Assembly (NCBI GenBank): GCA_963975575.1
Contig: CAXBHL010000006.1
Coordinates: forward strand, 1 to 64,000
Length of the DNA stretch: 64,000 nt
Reading direction: 5' to 3'
DNA from: UBA6054 sp963975575
Lineage (GTDB): Bacteria; Planctomycetota; Phycisphaerae; Phycisphaerales; UBA1924
How positions within the stretch are numbered: position 1 is the stretch's first letter; every line of letters starts with the position of its first letter. This document shows, piece after piece, positions 1 through 8,812 of the stretch. Under the pieces are notes generated by a model. It saw nothing but the letters and a program-made list of their open reading frames with translations. It made no database searches and was not told where the DNA came from. A program made the position numbers and the translations under genes.

Positions 1-61
1 CTCCCCCTCCCCCTCCGCGTCCTCTGCGTGATCTCTGCACCTCTGCGTACCTCTTCGCTCG
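1..61. repeat. CTCTGCG-rich repeat fragment at window edge
   Basis: The first 61 bases are a run of CCTCTGCG/CTCTGC units. They resemble the terminal repeats of the GxxExxY cassette at 10102-10604, which are built from the same CTCTGCGCC and CTCTGCGG words. The window starts inside it, so its full extent is unknown. It may be the end of another copy of that repeat family lying downstream of the HIT gene. Confidence 0.4.
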
Positions 62-679
62 CTACTCCCCCGCCCCCATCACATACCGCGCATACACCGC
101 CTCCAACGCCGCCGGGATCACCCGCACCCCGCCCACCACCGTCATGAAGTTCGTGTCCCCGCCCCACCGCGGCACCAGGTGCGCGTGCAGGTGACCCGGC
201 ACCCCCGCGCCGCCCGCGATGCCCTCGTTGATCCCGATGTTCATCCCCTGCGGCTCAAGCACCCGGCGCATCAGCCCCGCCGCCCGGTCCACCAGCGCCC
301 ACAACGCCGCACGCTGCCCCGCGTCGTAGTCCAGCAGCGACGGCCGCGCCTCGCCCAACGCCACCAGCAGATGCCCGTTCGCGTACGGATACTTGTTCAG
401 CAGGATCATGCCCGCCCCCGTCCGCACGATCACGTGATTCACCGCGTCGCGCTCCGGCGTCGCCCAGTAGTCGGCCAGGAAACTCCCGCTCGACCCGGCC
501 GAGCCGCCCCGACCACCCGCGCCCGGCGCCGACTTCTCGGACGTATCCAGCGTTTCCAGGTACGGCAGCCGCCACGGCGCCCACACCGCGTCCGGCCCGA
601 ACGGCACCCCGCCCCCGTCCACGCCCCCGCCCGCACCACCGGTTCCGGCGGGTCCCGACTCGTTTGGCTGCTTGCTCAC
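62..679 (-). CDS. HIT family nucleotide hydrolase/phosphorylase
   Basis: A 205-residue protein of the histidine triad superfamily, which hydrolyses or phosphorolyses dinucleoside polyphosphates and nucleotide phosphoramidates. The triad is HLHAHL at residues 163-168 (His163, His165, His167), followed by VPRW. The upstream NKYPYANGHLLV segment is typical of the Ap4A-phosphorylase-like branch. The first 25 residues and residues 50-66 are glycine/serine-rich low-complexity additions not seen in short HIT proteins. The start is GTG at 679. It has no Shine-Dalgarno but a TACACT hexamer six bases upstream, suggesting a leaderless message. The family is firm; the exact substrate is not predictable. 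Confidence 0.9.
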   Translation of the reverse strand: MSKQPNESGPAGTGGAGGGVDGGGVPFGPDAVWAPWRLPYLETLDTSEKSAPGAGGRGGSAGSSGSFLADYWATPERDAVNHVIVRTGAGMILLNKYPYANGHLLVALGEARPSLLDYDAGQRAALWALVDRAAGLMRRVLEPQGMNIGINEGIAGGAGVPGHLHAHLVPRWGGDTNFMTVVGGVRVIPAALEAVYARYVMGAGE

Positions 680-685
680 AGCGCG

Positions 686-691
686 AGTGTA
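686..691 (-). promoter_or_regulatory. -10 element for HIT gene (leaderless type)
   Basis: TACACT on the minus strand, six bases (680-685) before the GTG start. A transcript initiated from it would begin at or next to the start codon. No convincing -35 box. Confidence 0.55.
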
Positions 692-745
692 GCGAGCGTC
701 CGATCACGCCGATCTTCACGCGGGAACAACCCCACGGAGCCCGCC

Positions 746-1213
746 ATGCCCCAGGTCGTCCAGGACATCATGAGCTCGCCCCCCGTGACCATCACCATGG
801 ACACCACCATGGAGCAGGTCCGTGCCGTCTTCGAAACCCGGGGCTTCCACCACCTCATCGTCGTCGAGGAAGACCACCGCTGCGTCGGCGTCCTCTCCGA
901 CCGAGACCTGCTCCACGCCGTCTCCCCCTTCGTCGGCAAAATGGCCGAGCGCCCCGCCGACGTCAACTCCCTCAAGCGCAAGGCCCACCAGGTCATGTCC
1001 CGCAAGCTCATCTCGGTTCGCCCCAACACCCAGCTCCGCGCCGCCGCCCGCATCATGCTCGACTACAACATCTCCTGCCTGCCCGTGGTCAACCCCGACC
1101 GCCGCTGCGTGGGCATCGTCACCATCCGCGACATCGTCCGCTGGGCCGTCAACCGCATGGACGCCGACTACGAAACCCCCGGCGACGCAGGCTTCCACCG
1201 CTTCGCCGCCTGA
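746..1213 (+). CDS. Two-CBS-domain protein
   Basis: A 155-residue cytoplasmic protein made of two tandem CBS domains (about 1-60 and 80-140), a fold that binds adenosine nucleotides and acts as a sensor module. The repeats are recognisable from VQDIMSSPPVTITMDTTMEQ...GFHHLIVV...GVLSDRDLL and from HQVMSRKLISVRPNTQL...GIVTIRDIVR. No catalytic domain is attached, so it probably acts as a stand-alone regulator. The ATG at 746 follows a GGAG (736-739). An open frame continues upstream but encodes arginine-rich shadow sequence of the HIT gene. The partner is unknown. Confidence 0.88.
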   Translation: MPQVVQDIMSSPPVTITMDTTMEQVRAVFETRGFHHLIVVEEDHRCVGVLSDRDLLHAVSPFVGKMAERPADVNSLKRKAHQVMSRKLISVRPNTQLRAAARIMLDYNISCLPVVNPDRRCVGIVTIRDIVRWAVNRMDADYETPGDAGFHRFAA

Positions 1214-1299
1214 CGCCCCACCCCCCGACGAGTCCCCGCTCAAGCCCCGACGAGCCCCCTCCGAACCCGCGCCGCCGCAACCCCGACGCCCCCCTCCCC

Positions 1300-1305
1300 T
1301 ACAGT
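1300..1305 (+). promoter_or_regulatory. Probable -10 element for pepA
   Basis: TACAGT about 54 bases before the pepA ATG, giving a short leader that carries the Shine-Dalgarno AGGGGAG (1346-1352). No clear -35. Confidence 0.4.
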
Positions 1306-1358
1306 TTCTTTCCAGAATCTTCAACCGGGCCCGCACGGGCCATTCAGGGGAGCAGTCC

Positions 1359-2849
1359 ATGTTCGATGCCGTCCAGCTGGCCACCCGCGGCTCCGCCCGC
1401 GTCCTCGTCCTCGCCCACTTCAAAGGCGAGAAACTCGACCCCGATTCCCGCAAGCTCGACCCCACCGGCCACGCCGCCTGCGCCGCCGAACGCCCCGAGG
1501 CCACCGGCGAGACCGGCACCGTCGTCGACGCCTTCCCCGAGAAGGGCCACGACCGCGTCTTGGTCGTCGGCCTGGGCGAGAAGGACGACTTCTCGCCCGC
1601 CGCCGTCCGCAGCGCCGCCGCCGCCGTCGGCCGCGCGCTGGCCAAGGCCAAGGCCGACTCGGCCGAGATCGCCATCCACCACGCCATCGCCCGCCTGCCC
1701 AAGTCCGCCAAGGTCGACATGCACGCCTGCGCCTCGGCCGCCGGCGAGGGACTGGGCATGATCGCCTGGACCTACGACACCCTCCGCGGCTCGGCGACCA
1801 CCAAGAAGGACCGCACCAAACTCAGCGTCCACTGCGACGACGCCAAGTTCCGCGCCGGCCTGACCCGCGGCCTGGGACTGGCCGAGGGCACCAACATCGC
1901 CCGCACCCTCTCCCAAACCCCGCCCAACATCGCCACCCCGGCCTATCTGGCCTCCGAGGCCAAGAAGATGGCCCGCAAGACCGGCCTCAAGTGCACCGTC
2001 TACCAGGGCAAGCAGCTCGAGGACCACAAGTTCACCGGCCTGATCAACGTCGGCAAGGCCTCCGAGAACAAGCCCTGCATGATCCGCCTCGAGTACACCC
2101 CCGCCCGCGGCAAGTCCAAGGACCCCCTCGTCCTCGTCGGCAAGACCATGACCTACGACTCCGGCGGCCTGTCCATCAAGGTCGGCGGCGGCATGAAGGG
2201 CATGAAGCGCGACAAGGACGGCGGCTGCGCCGTCTTCGGCGCCATGCACGCCATCGCCACCACCATCAAGCCCAACCGACCGGTCGTCGCACTGCTCATG
2301 TGCGCCGAGAACTCGATCTCCGACGAGGCCTACCGCCCCGACGACGTCATCGAGTTCCGCAACGGCGTCACCGTCGAGGTCACCAACACCGACGCCGAGG
2401 GCCGCCTCGTCCTCGCCGACGGCCTGACCTGGGCCTGCGCCAAGGAGAGCCCGGCCGCCATCATCGACATGGCCACCCTGACCGGCGGCGTGGTCGTCGC
2501 CCTCGGCTCGGTCTACGCCGGCATGTGGTGCGACGACGACGACCTGCGGGCCAAGCTCGACCAGGCCGCCGACGCCTCCGACGAGCGTGTCTGGCGGCTG
2601 CCGCACCACGCCGAGTACCGCAGCATGATGAAGTCGCCCATCGCCGACATCGTCAACAGCGCGCCCGTCCGCGAGGCCCACCCCATCCAGGGCGCGGCCT
2701 TCCTGTCCTACTTCGTCGAGAAGAACATCCCCTGGGCCCACATCGACATCGCCGGCACCCACGCCACCGACAAGGACAAGGGCTGCTTCATCCCCGGCCC
2801 CACCGGCTTCGGCGCCCGCCTGCTGGCCGAGGCCGTCGAACGGTTCTGA
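1359..2849 (+). CDS. pepA: Leucyl aminopeptidase (M17)
   Basis: A 496-residue cytosol aminopeptidase of family M17, a two-metal hexameric enzyme that removes N-terminal residues from peptides during protein turnover. The catalytic C-terminal half carries the M17 signature NTDAEGRLVLADGL with Asp345 and Glu347, and the earlier metal/catalytic pair Lys262 and Asp267 in KTMTYDSGG. The 78-residue spacing between Asp267 and Asp345 fits the family. The N-terminal domain (1-170) is less conserved, as usual. The ATG at 1359 is preceded by AGGGGAG with good spacing; the in-frame open region upstream is a shadow. The gene stands alone between the CBS gene and a convergent transporter gene. Confidence 0.95.
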   Translation: MFDAVQLATRGSARVLVLAHFKGEKLDPDSRKLDPTGHAACAAERPEATGETGTVVDAFPEKGHDRVLVVGLGEKDDFSPAAVRSAAAAVGRALAKAKADSAEIAIHHAIARLPKSAKVDMHACASAAGEGLGMIAWTYDTLRGSATTKKDRTKLSVHCDDAKFRAGLTRGLGLAEGTNIARTLSQTPPNIATPAYLASEAKKMARKTGLKCTVYQGKQLEDHKFTGLINVGKASENKPCMIRLEYTPARGKSKDPLVLVGKTMTYDSGGLSIKVGGGMKGMKRDKDGGCAVFGAMHAIATTIKPNRPVVALLMCAENSISDEAYRPDDVIEFRNGVTVEVTNTDAEGRLVLADGLTWACAKESPAAIIDMATLTGGVVVALGSVYAGMWCDDDDLRAKLDQAADASDERVWRLPHHAEYRSMMKSPIADIVNSAPVREAHPIQGAAFLSYFVEKNIPWAHIDIAGTHATDKDKGCFIPGPTGFGARLLAEAVERF

Positions 2850-2860
2850 GTCGTACGCTG

Positions 2861-3820
2861 TCATAGATACCGGTCACCGATCTCATCGACCGGCCGGGCG
2901 CGGACCGCGTGAACGCGCCAATCGACCCCGCGGGCGGTGTGCTCCACGGCTTGGAGCACCCCGCCCGCGTCGTGTTCGGCGTGGGGTTCGAGCACGACAA
3001 ACACGTCCCCGCTGAGCGCCACGCCCTCGGAGCACAACCGGACTTCGACCTCGCGCACCGCGTCCATCCGGCCCACGGCGGCGCGGATGCGGTCCGCCAC
3101 CGGGTCGGGCTCGTCCGAGCCGACGCGGGTGGCCCGCTGGTCGCACGCGTCGGCGAGGCTGCGTCGCAGGTGGTTCCAGCCGTCACGCAGGATCTCGAAC
3201 GAGATGAACCCGGCCGCCGCGGCGTCCGCCCACCACCAGCCCATGCCGATCCCGAAGACGCCGACCATGCCGGCCAGGGCGGTGGTCCAGTCCGCCTTGT
3301 TCATGGCCGCGTCGGCGTGCAGCGTTTTCTCGTGCAGTTCTTCGGCCGCCTTGAGCTTGAGCCGTCCGAGGACGACGGGCGGAACCGTGCTGATCGCCAA
3401 CGTTCCCATCATCAGCCATCCGAGCCACACCGTCCGCCCGAACACCTCGACGCCGCCGATCGTGGGGTGCTCTCGAAGCGCGAGGGCGTGCGCCGCCTCA
3501 AAGAGCATGAACCCGCCCAACGCGACCAGCGACGCCGACGCCACGACGAACGCCACGTTCATCACGCGCAGCATGCCGAAGGGGAATCGCCGCGTGGGTC
3601 GACGCTGCTGCACCCTGGAACACACGAGGAACACGATCGGCGGCACGAGGCTGATCAGGTCCTCGAGCCAGGCGGTCTTCATCGCCTGCGAGTTGCCCAG
3701 CACGAAGTACATCAGCACCGCGACGCCGCCCAGGCTGATCAGCGTGGCCCATTCGAGCGTGCGGGCACGCGACAGGGCACGCTGCTGCGCGGGGGCAAAG
3801 TTGAAGGGCTCGCGGATCAT
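2861..3820 (-). CDS. Cation diffusion facilitator family transporter
   Basis: A 319-residue inner-membrane protein resembling cation-efflux (CDF) transporters, which exchange divalent metals for protons. Transmembrane segments are visible at about 24-44, 82-106, 130-150 and 180-215. The HADAAMNKADW segment (about 167-177) is the His/Asp metal-site region expected between helices 4 and 5, and the C-terminal 100 residues look like the cytoplasmic dimerisation domain. Its start overlaps the stop of the upstream solute-binding gene by four bases (3817-3820), so the two are translationally coupled. The metal cannot be assigned. Confidence 0.85.
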   Translation of the reverse strand: MIREPFNFAPAQQRALSRARTLEWATLISLGGVAVLMYFVLGNSQAMKTAWLEDLISLVPPIVFLVCSRVQQRRPTRRFPFGMLRVMNVAFVVASASLVALGGFMLFEAAHALALREHPTIGGVEVFGRTVWLGWLMMGTLAISTVPPVVLGRLKLKAAEELHEKTLHADAAMNKADWTTALAGMVGVFGIGMGWWWADAAAAGFISFEILRDGWNHLRRSLADACDQRATRVGSDEPDPVADRIRAAVGRMDAVREVEVRLCSEGVALSGDVFVVLEPHAEHDAGGVLQAVEHTARGVDWRVHAVRARPVDEIGDRYL

Positions 3821-4275
3821 CCCGGGCCCCCGGCCCGCGAGCGCCCGATGAACCGATCGATGCGGAGCAGGAACGCGTTCTCTCCGTGACGCACGCCGAG
3901 CACCATGCGCAGCGCACGGCCGCGGGCGTCCGTCTTCTGTTCATACGGCCGGCTGAACGCGACACGCGACGACCACGGGTCCGACTCCGCGATGCCGCCG
4001 ATCACCACATCGACCCGGCCGTCCTCGACCGCCCGCATCAGATCGCCCGCGGGCGCTTCGATCCACCGCAGTCGCGTTGAGAGGTCTTCTCCCAACGCCT
4101 CCACGAGCCCGATCTCGACCGGATCCAACGACGCCCGCGATGTCGTGCCCACGACCAGCGTGCCGCCCTCGACCCGGCGGAGGGTGCCGTTCGGGTCGCG
4201 CGGCAGCCGATCGCAGCCCGCCAGCAAGACGGTGCCCATCAACGCCGCGATCGCTCCGGGTTGGTCCGGCTTCAC
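3817..4275 (-). CDS. Short periplasmic binding-type lipoprotein
   Basis: A 152-residue lipoprotein with a signal peptide ending in LLAGC. It is followed by a segment resembling the N-terminal lobe of family 3 solute-binding proteins (GGTLVVGTTS, EALGEDLSTRLRW, AVEDGRVDVVIGGIAESDPW). It is about half the normal length and lacks most of the second lobe, ending HGENAFLLRIDRFIG. This short form next to a CDF transporter looks familiar from other bacteria, so it may be a genuine compact family rather than a truncation. The start is GTG at 4275 with a strong GGGAGGG just upstream. It is co-transcribed with the CDF gene. Role in metal handling is inferred from context only. Confidence 0.75.
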   Translation of the reverse strand: MKPDQPGAIAALMGTVLLAGCDRLPRDPNGTLRRVEGGTLVVGTTSRASLDPVEIGLVEALGEDLSTRLRWIEAPAGDLMRAVEDGRVDVVIGGIAESDPWSSRVAFSRPYEQKTDARGRALRMVLGVRHGENAFLLRIDRFIGRSRAGGPG

Positions 4276-4475
4276 CGCTCCCTCCCTTCCTGGCTGGATT
4301 CAACACGGAAAGCGGGCGGAACGCCACTGAATTGTCCCTCATGCAGGATTCACCGTCCGCACGGGCAGGTGCGGGCTGGCCGTGACCGCGGCTTGGGGGC
4401 TGTTGCCGGAAACAACCGGGTCACAGCGGCGGATTCGGGCTTGTTTGGAGGCCGGCGCGCGTCCATCATGCACGC

Positions 4476-6134
4476 ATGTCGATCAGCCTGTTCGCCGCCT
4501 GCGTCGTCTTGACCCAGCCCGCCGCCGAGGTCGTTGGCCATCCCTGGTGGCACGACGCCGTGTTCTACGAGGTCTTCGTGCGTTCCTTTGCCGACTCGGC
4601 CGAGGGCCCGCTCGCCAACGACGGCGTGGGCGACTTCCCGGGCCTCACGGCCCGGCTGGACTACCTCAACGACGGCGATCCGGCCACCTCCACCGACCTG
4701 GGCGTCAACGCCCTGTGGCTGATGCCCATCGCCGAGTCGCCTTCGTACCACGGCTACGACGTGGTCGATTACAAGGCGGTGGACAGCGAGTACGGCACGG
4801 CCGCGGACTTTCGGGCCTTCACCGACGCCTGCCACGAACGCGGCGTCCGCGTCATCGTGGACCTGGTGCTCAACCACTCGTCCAGCCAGCACCCGTGGTT
4901 CCGCGAGGCCATCGCCGACCCGAACTCCCCAAAGCGGGACTGGTACATCTGGTCCGACACCGACCCGGGCTACCGCGGCCCGTGGAACCAGCAGGTCTGG
5001 CATCCGACCACCCGCGACGGCTCCGGCCCGTTCTACTACGGCTGCTTCTACCGCGGCATGCCCGATCTAAACGTGTCCAACGCCGACCTGACCCGGGAAC
5101 TCAAGGAGATCGCCCGCTTCTGGATCGAGGACATGGGCGTTGATGGCTTCCGCCTCGACGCCATCAAGCACCTGATCGAGGACGGCCCCGTCCAGGAGAA
5201 CACGCAGGCCACCATCGACTGGCTTGAGGATTTCAACGCTTACTGCAAGTCGCTCAAGCCCGACTTCTTCACCGTGGGTGAAGTCTGGTCTGCGACCGAC
5301 CAGGTTGCACGCTACATACCCGGCGCGGTCGACACCGCGTTCGAGTTTGATCTGGCACAGCACATCGTCGACGCGGTCAACACGGGCGATGCGGCCCCCC
5401 TCGCCGACGGGATCCGGGCGGTCGCGGAAGCCTACGAGGCCCCGGTCGCGACGTTCCTGACCAACCACGACCAGGCGCGTGTGATGTCCCAGCTCAAGGG
5501 CGCCCCCGACGAGCGGCTCGGCAAGGCCAAGGCCGCCGCGACGCTTCTCCTGACGCTGCCCGGCGTCCCCTTCATCTACTTTGGTGAGGAGATCGGCCAA
5601 ACGGGCGCCAAGCCGGACCCCAACATCCGTACGCCCCTGCAGTGGGACGCGACGGGCGACGGGTTCTCTTCCGCCGAGCCGTGGCGGGCCACCCAGCCCG
5701 ACGCCGCAAAAGTGAACGTCCGCGCCCAGTTGGGCGATCCGTCCTCGCTGCTCTCCCACTACCAACGCCTGATCAGGGTGCGCCAAAGGCACCCGGCCCT
5801 GCGCCACGGCGGCGTCACGACGCTGCGGACCAGCGACCCGCGCGTGCTGGCGTTCACCCGGCGGACCGAGGGCGAGCACCTGCTGGTCGTTGTGAACACG
5901 TCCCCGGAGCCGATCGAGAAACTGTCCGTCGCCTTCGACCGGTTGCCCGACCGCTCGGTGCCGGGGCTGCGCGACGTCTTCGACCGCTCCGCGCCCCCCA
6001 CGATGTTCTGGACGATCTCGCCCGATCACACGCACCTGTTCGTGCAGCACCTGTCGCCGCACCAGAGCGAGATCGTGATCCTCCCGGAGACGGGCTCGCC
6101 CAACGACGCGTTCAAGGACTGGCCGCGGCCGTGA
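4476..6134 (+). CDS. Secreted GH13 alpha-amylase family glycosidase
   Basis: A 552-residue glycoside hydrolase family 13 enzyme with a short N-terminal signal peptide (residues 1-17), so it probably acts on alpha-glucans or oligosaccharides outside the cytoplasm. Conserved regions in order are DLVLNHSSSQHPWF (region I), GFRLDAIKHL with the Asp nucleophile (region II), FTVGEVW with the acid/base Glu (region III) and FLTNHDQAR (region IV). A C-terminal beta-domain starts near residue 440. The arrangement is closest to oligo-1,6-glucosidase, trehalose synthase or neopullulanase-like members; specificity cannot be decided. It stands alone and ends seven bases from the convergent cydB. Confidence 0.92.
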   Translation: MSISLFAACVVLTQPAAEVVGHPWWHDAVFYEVFVRSFADSAEGPLANDGVGDFPGLTARLDYLNDGDPATSTDLGVNALWLMPIAESPSYHGYDVVDYKAVDSEYGTAADFRAFTDACHERGVRVIVDLVLNHSSSQHPWFREAIADPNSPKRDWYIWSDTDPGYRGPWNQQVWHPTTRDGSGPFYYGCFYRGMPDLNVSNADLTRELKEIARFWIEDMGVDGFRLDAIKHLIEDGPVQENTQATIDWLEDFNAYCKSLKPDFFTVGEVWSATDQVARYIPGAVDTAFEFDLAQHIVDAVNTGDAAPLADGIRAVAEAYEAPVATFLTNHDQARVMSQLKGAPDERLGKAKAAATLLLTLPGVPFIYFGEEIGQTGAKPDPNIRTPLQWDATGDGFSSAEPWRATQPDAAKVNVRAQLGDPSSLLSHYQRLIRVRQRHPALRHGGVTTLRTSDPRVLAFTRRTEGEHLLVVVNTSPEPIEKLSVAFDRLPDRSVPGLRDVFDRSAPPTMFWTISPDHTHLFVQHLSPHQSEIVILPETGSPNDAFKDWPRP

Positions 6135-6141
6135 CGCGGCG

Positions 6142-7170
6142 TCAGTAGCTCGAGTGGTCCAGGCGCACCTTGCCCCGGAAGACCCAGTAGATGACCGTGG
6201 TGTACGCGATGACGCAGGGCATGCCGATCACGGCGATCAGCAGCATGACCCTGAGCGTCTTCTCGCTCGAGCGGGCGTTGTAGAGGGTCAGGTTCCAGGC
6301 GTCGTCGATCGTGGACGGGACGAGGTTGGGGAAGATGGCCACCGCGAAGAGGAACGCCAGGGCCGCGATGGTCGCGCACGAGCTGAAGAAGGCGTAGACG
6401 GGCATCTTCTTGTGCATGGCGCGGGGGATGTTGGCCACGGCCAGGACGTTCAGGGCCGGCACGATCCACAGCCACGGGTGGTCGCGGAAGGTCTCGGTGG
6501 CGCGGGGCACCTGGAAGATCGTGAAGACCGACACGCCGATGTAGGCGACCACGAACAGCGCGAAGGCCCGCCAGATCCAGCGGGAGACCCGCTGCTGCAG
6601 CTCGCCCTCGGTCTTGAGGTACAGGAAGATCGCCCCGTGCATGGCGAAGAGCAGGACGGTCAGGAGTCCGACGCTCAAGGGGTAGAGCGAGAGCTGCTCG
6701 AACACCGACTGTCGGACGGTCAGGTCCTGCTCCATGGGCAGGCCGAGCATGAGGTTGCCGCCCGCGACGCCGAAGAGCAGCGCGGCCAGGAAGCTCGAGC
6801 CGAAGAAGCCGAAGTCCCAGACCCTCCTCCACGCCGGGCTCTCGACCTTGGAGCGGAACTCGAGGCTGACGGCCCGGAAGATCAGTGCGAAGAGCAGCAG
6901 CATGAACGCGACGTAGAACCCGCTGAAGACGGTGGCGTATGCGTTGGGGAACGCGGCGAAGAGCGCGCCGCCGAAGGTGACCAGCCAGACCTCGTTGCCG
7001 TCCCAGAGCGGGCCGATGGAGTTCATCATCAGCCGCCGGTGCTCGTCGGTCCTGGCGAATGGGTGGAGGATGCCCACGCCCAGGTCGAAGCCGTCGAGCA
7101 CGGTGTAGCCGATCAGCAGCACGCCGAGCAGCCCGAACCAGATGAACGAGAGTGTGTCGTGGTCGAGCAT
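6142..7170 (-). CDS. cydB: Cytochrome bd quinol oxidase subunit II
   Basis: The 342-residue membrane subunit of the cytochrome bd quinol:O2 oxidoreductase. The N-terminus WFGLLGVLLIGYTVLDGFDLGVG and the following NSIGPLWDGNEVWLVTFGGALFAAFP stretch are family hallmarks. At least eight hydrophobic helices are visible. It begins one base inside the stop of cydA (TGATG), so translation is coupled. It forms the high-affinity terminal oxidase with CydA and suggests respiration at low oxygen or under oxidative or nitrosative stress. Confidence 0.97.
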   Translation of the reverse strand: MLDHDTLSFIWFGLLGVLLIGYTVLDGFDLGVGILHPFARTDEHRRLMMNSIGPLWDGNEVWLVTFGGALFAAFPNAYATVFSGFYVAFMLLLFALIFRAVSLEFRSKVESPAWRRVWDFGFFGSSFLAALLFGVAGGNLMLGLPMEQDLTVRQSVFEQLSLYPLSVGLLTVLLFAMHGAIFLYLKTEGELQQRVSRWIWRAFALFVVAYIGVSVFTIFQVPRATETFRDHPWLWIVPALNVLAVANIPRAMHKKMPVYAFFSSCATIAALAFLFAVAIFPNLVPSTIDDAWNLTLYNARSSEKTLRVMLLIAVIGMPCVIAYTTVIYWVFRGKVRLDHSSY

Positions 7171-8651
7171 CAGTTGGCCCTCCCTGCGTCGCGGTCGGCG
7201 TCCATGAGCGAGCGGTTCTCGCCGGCCAGCGCCGCGGCGGCCCGGGCGAACCCGCCCTTGTTCTCCGGATCGCCCTCACCGGGTGGCAGGGACGCGCCCT
7301 CGTCGGGACCGTGCTGGATCTTGCGGTTGAGCACGAAGACCCAGATGGCGAAGAGCATGGCGTAGATCAGGGCGAACATGACGATCGACCAGGCCACCTG
7401 CTCGGCCCGGACGGACTCGCTCAGGCCCTCGCTGGTGCGCAGGCCGGGCATGGCCACGCCGTCCTGGACGGACGGGTAGACGATCCACGGCTGACGCCCG
7501 GTCTCGGCGGCGATCCATCCGGCCTGATTGGCCACAAAGCCGCCGAGCACGGTGAAGACGTAGACCCACAGCAGCCACTTCATGCGGAACACGCGCCCGC
7601 CTCTGAGCAGCGGCAGCGTGCACACGGTCAGCACGATGAAGAACATGCCCAGGCCGATCATCAGGTGGTACATCTGGAAGGGCAGCCAGACGCGCGGGCG
7701 TTCGTCGGGCGGGATGTCGTTCAGGCCGGTGACCGGGGCGTCGAAGTCCTGGTGGAGCAGGAAGCTCATGCCGCCGGGGATGGCCAGGCCGTACCTGACC
7801 ACGCCGGCCTCGGCGTCGGGCCAGCCGAAGAGGTAGAGGTCGCCCGGGCCGGTCTCGAAGTGGCCCTCGTAGGCTGCGAGCTTGGCGGGCTGGGTCTGCG
7901 CGACCTGCTCGGCCTGGTCGTGGCCGGTGACGAGCGCGAGGATGCTGAACACGCAGGCGACGATCACGCCGATGGTGAAGCAGCGTCTGGCGAAGAGTTC
8001 GTGTCGGTTGCGGATGAGGTAGTACGCGCTGACCGAGCAGACGAACAGGCCGCCGAGGATCATGGCGCCCACGAGCGTGTGGGTCAGGCGGTCGACGCTG
8101 GATGGATTGAAGACCATGGCCCAGAAGTCGGTGATCTCGGCGCGGAGGCCCGGGATGCCGTTGACGCTGGTCTCGACGATGTGGTAGCCCGCGGGCGTCT
8201 GCTGCCAGGAGTTGGCCACGACGATCCAGACGGCGCTGAAGCACGAGCCGAGGAAGACCATCAACGCGCTGAAGAAGTGCATCTTCGGGCCCACGCGGTC
8301 CCAGCCGAAGACGAGCACGGCCAGGAAGCCGGACTCTAAGAAGAACGCGAAGATGCCCTCGGCGGCCAGGGCGGAGCCGAAGACGTCGCCGACGAAGCGG
8401 CTGTAGGCCGCCCAGTTGGTGCCGAACTCGAACTCCATGACGATGCCGGTGGACACGCCCAGCGCGAAGTTGAGGGCGAAGATCCGGGTCCAGAACCGGG
8501 CCGCGTGGTTCCAGGACGCGTCCTTGGTCTTGAGCCAGATGCCTTCGATGATGACCATGATCAGGCCGAGCCCGATGGTCAGCGGCGGGAAGATGTAGTG
8601 GAACATGATCGTTCCGGCGAACTGCAGGCGGCTGAGTATCTCGACGTCCAT
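7170..8651 (-). CDS. cydA: Cytochrome bd quinol oxidase subunit I
   Basis: The 493-residue haem-carrying subunit of cytochrome bd oxidase. MDVEILSRLQFAGTIMFHYI at the N-terminus contains the haem b595 ligand His, and RQPWIVYPSVQDG is the conserved segment before the later helices. About nine transmembrane helices are visible. The ATG at 8651 is favoured over an upstream in-frame ATG because GGGGAG lies just before it and the mature family starts with MD. It is the first gene of the cydAB operon. A perfect 14-bp palindrome sits 80 bases upstream and may be its operator. Confidence 0.97.
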   Translation of the reverse strand: MDVEILSRLQFAGTIMFHYIFPPLTIGLGLIMVIIEGIWLKTKDASWNHAARFWTRIFALNFALGVSTGIVMEFEFGTNWAAYSRFVGDVFGSALAAEGIFAFFLESGFLAVLVFGWDRVGPKMHFFSALMVFLGSCFSAVWIVVANSWQQTPAGYHIVETSVNGIPGLRAEITDFWAMVFNPSSVDRLTHTLVGAMILGGLFVCSVSAYYLIRNRHELFARRCFTIGVIVACVFSILALVTGHDQAEQVAQTQPAKLAAYEGHFETGPGDLYLFGWPDAEAGVVRYGLAIPGGMSFLLHQDFDAPVTGLNDIPPDERPRVWLPFQMYHLMIGLGMFFIVLTVCTLPLLRGGRVFRMKWLLWVYVFTVLGGFVANQAGWIAAETGRQPWIVYPSVQDGVAMPGLRTSEGLSESVRAEQVAWSIVMFALIYAMLFAIWVFVLNRKIQHGPDEGASLPPGEGDPENKGGFARAAAALAGENRSLMDADRDAGRAN

Positions 8652-8730
8652 GGGTCTCCCCGGCGATTGAGGCGAGCGGCGCACCCGGCCCGACCCGATC
8701 CGGGTGGTCGGCCAAATACATCCTCAAATG

Positions 8731-8744
8731 TCTGTAATTACAGA
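8731..8744. promoter_or_regulatory. Perfect 14-bp palindrome upstream of cydAB
   Basis: TCTGTAATTACAGA reads identically on both strands in an AT-rich patch of an otherwise GC-rich intergenic region, 80 bases upstream of the cydA start. It has the size and symmetry of an operator for a dimeric regulator. It is not an FNR box (TTGAT-N4-ATCAA). The regulator is unknown. Confidence 0.5.
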
Positions 8745-8812
8745 ATAGGCTGTTCCACGCCCCTCGTGGGAGCGGGGTGCGGCAGAAAATCCGGGGTGCT
8801 GGGCCATCGGGC

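Noticed and set aside
716..3186. Long open frames on both strands overlapping the CBS and pepA genes (for example 716-1759 and 1344-2864, minus strand)
   Set aside because: They are rich in Arg, Ala, Gly and Pro with no motif and mirror real genes in other frames, as expected at this GC content.
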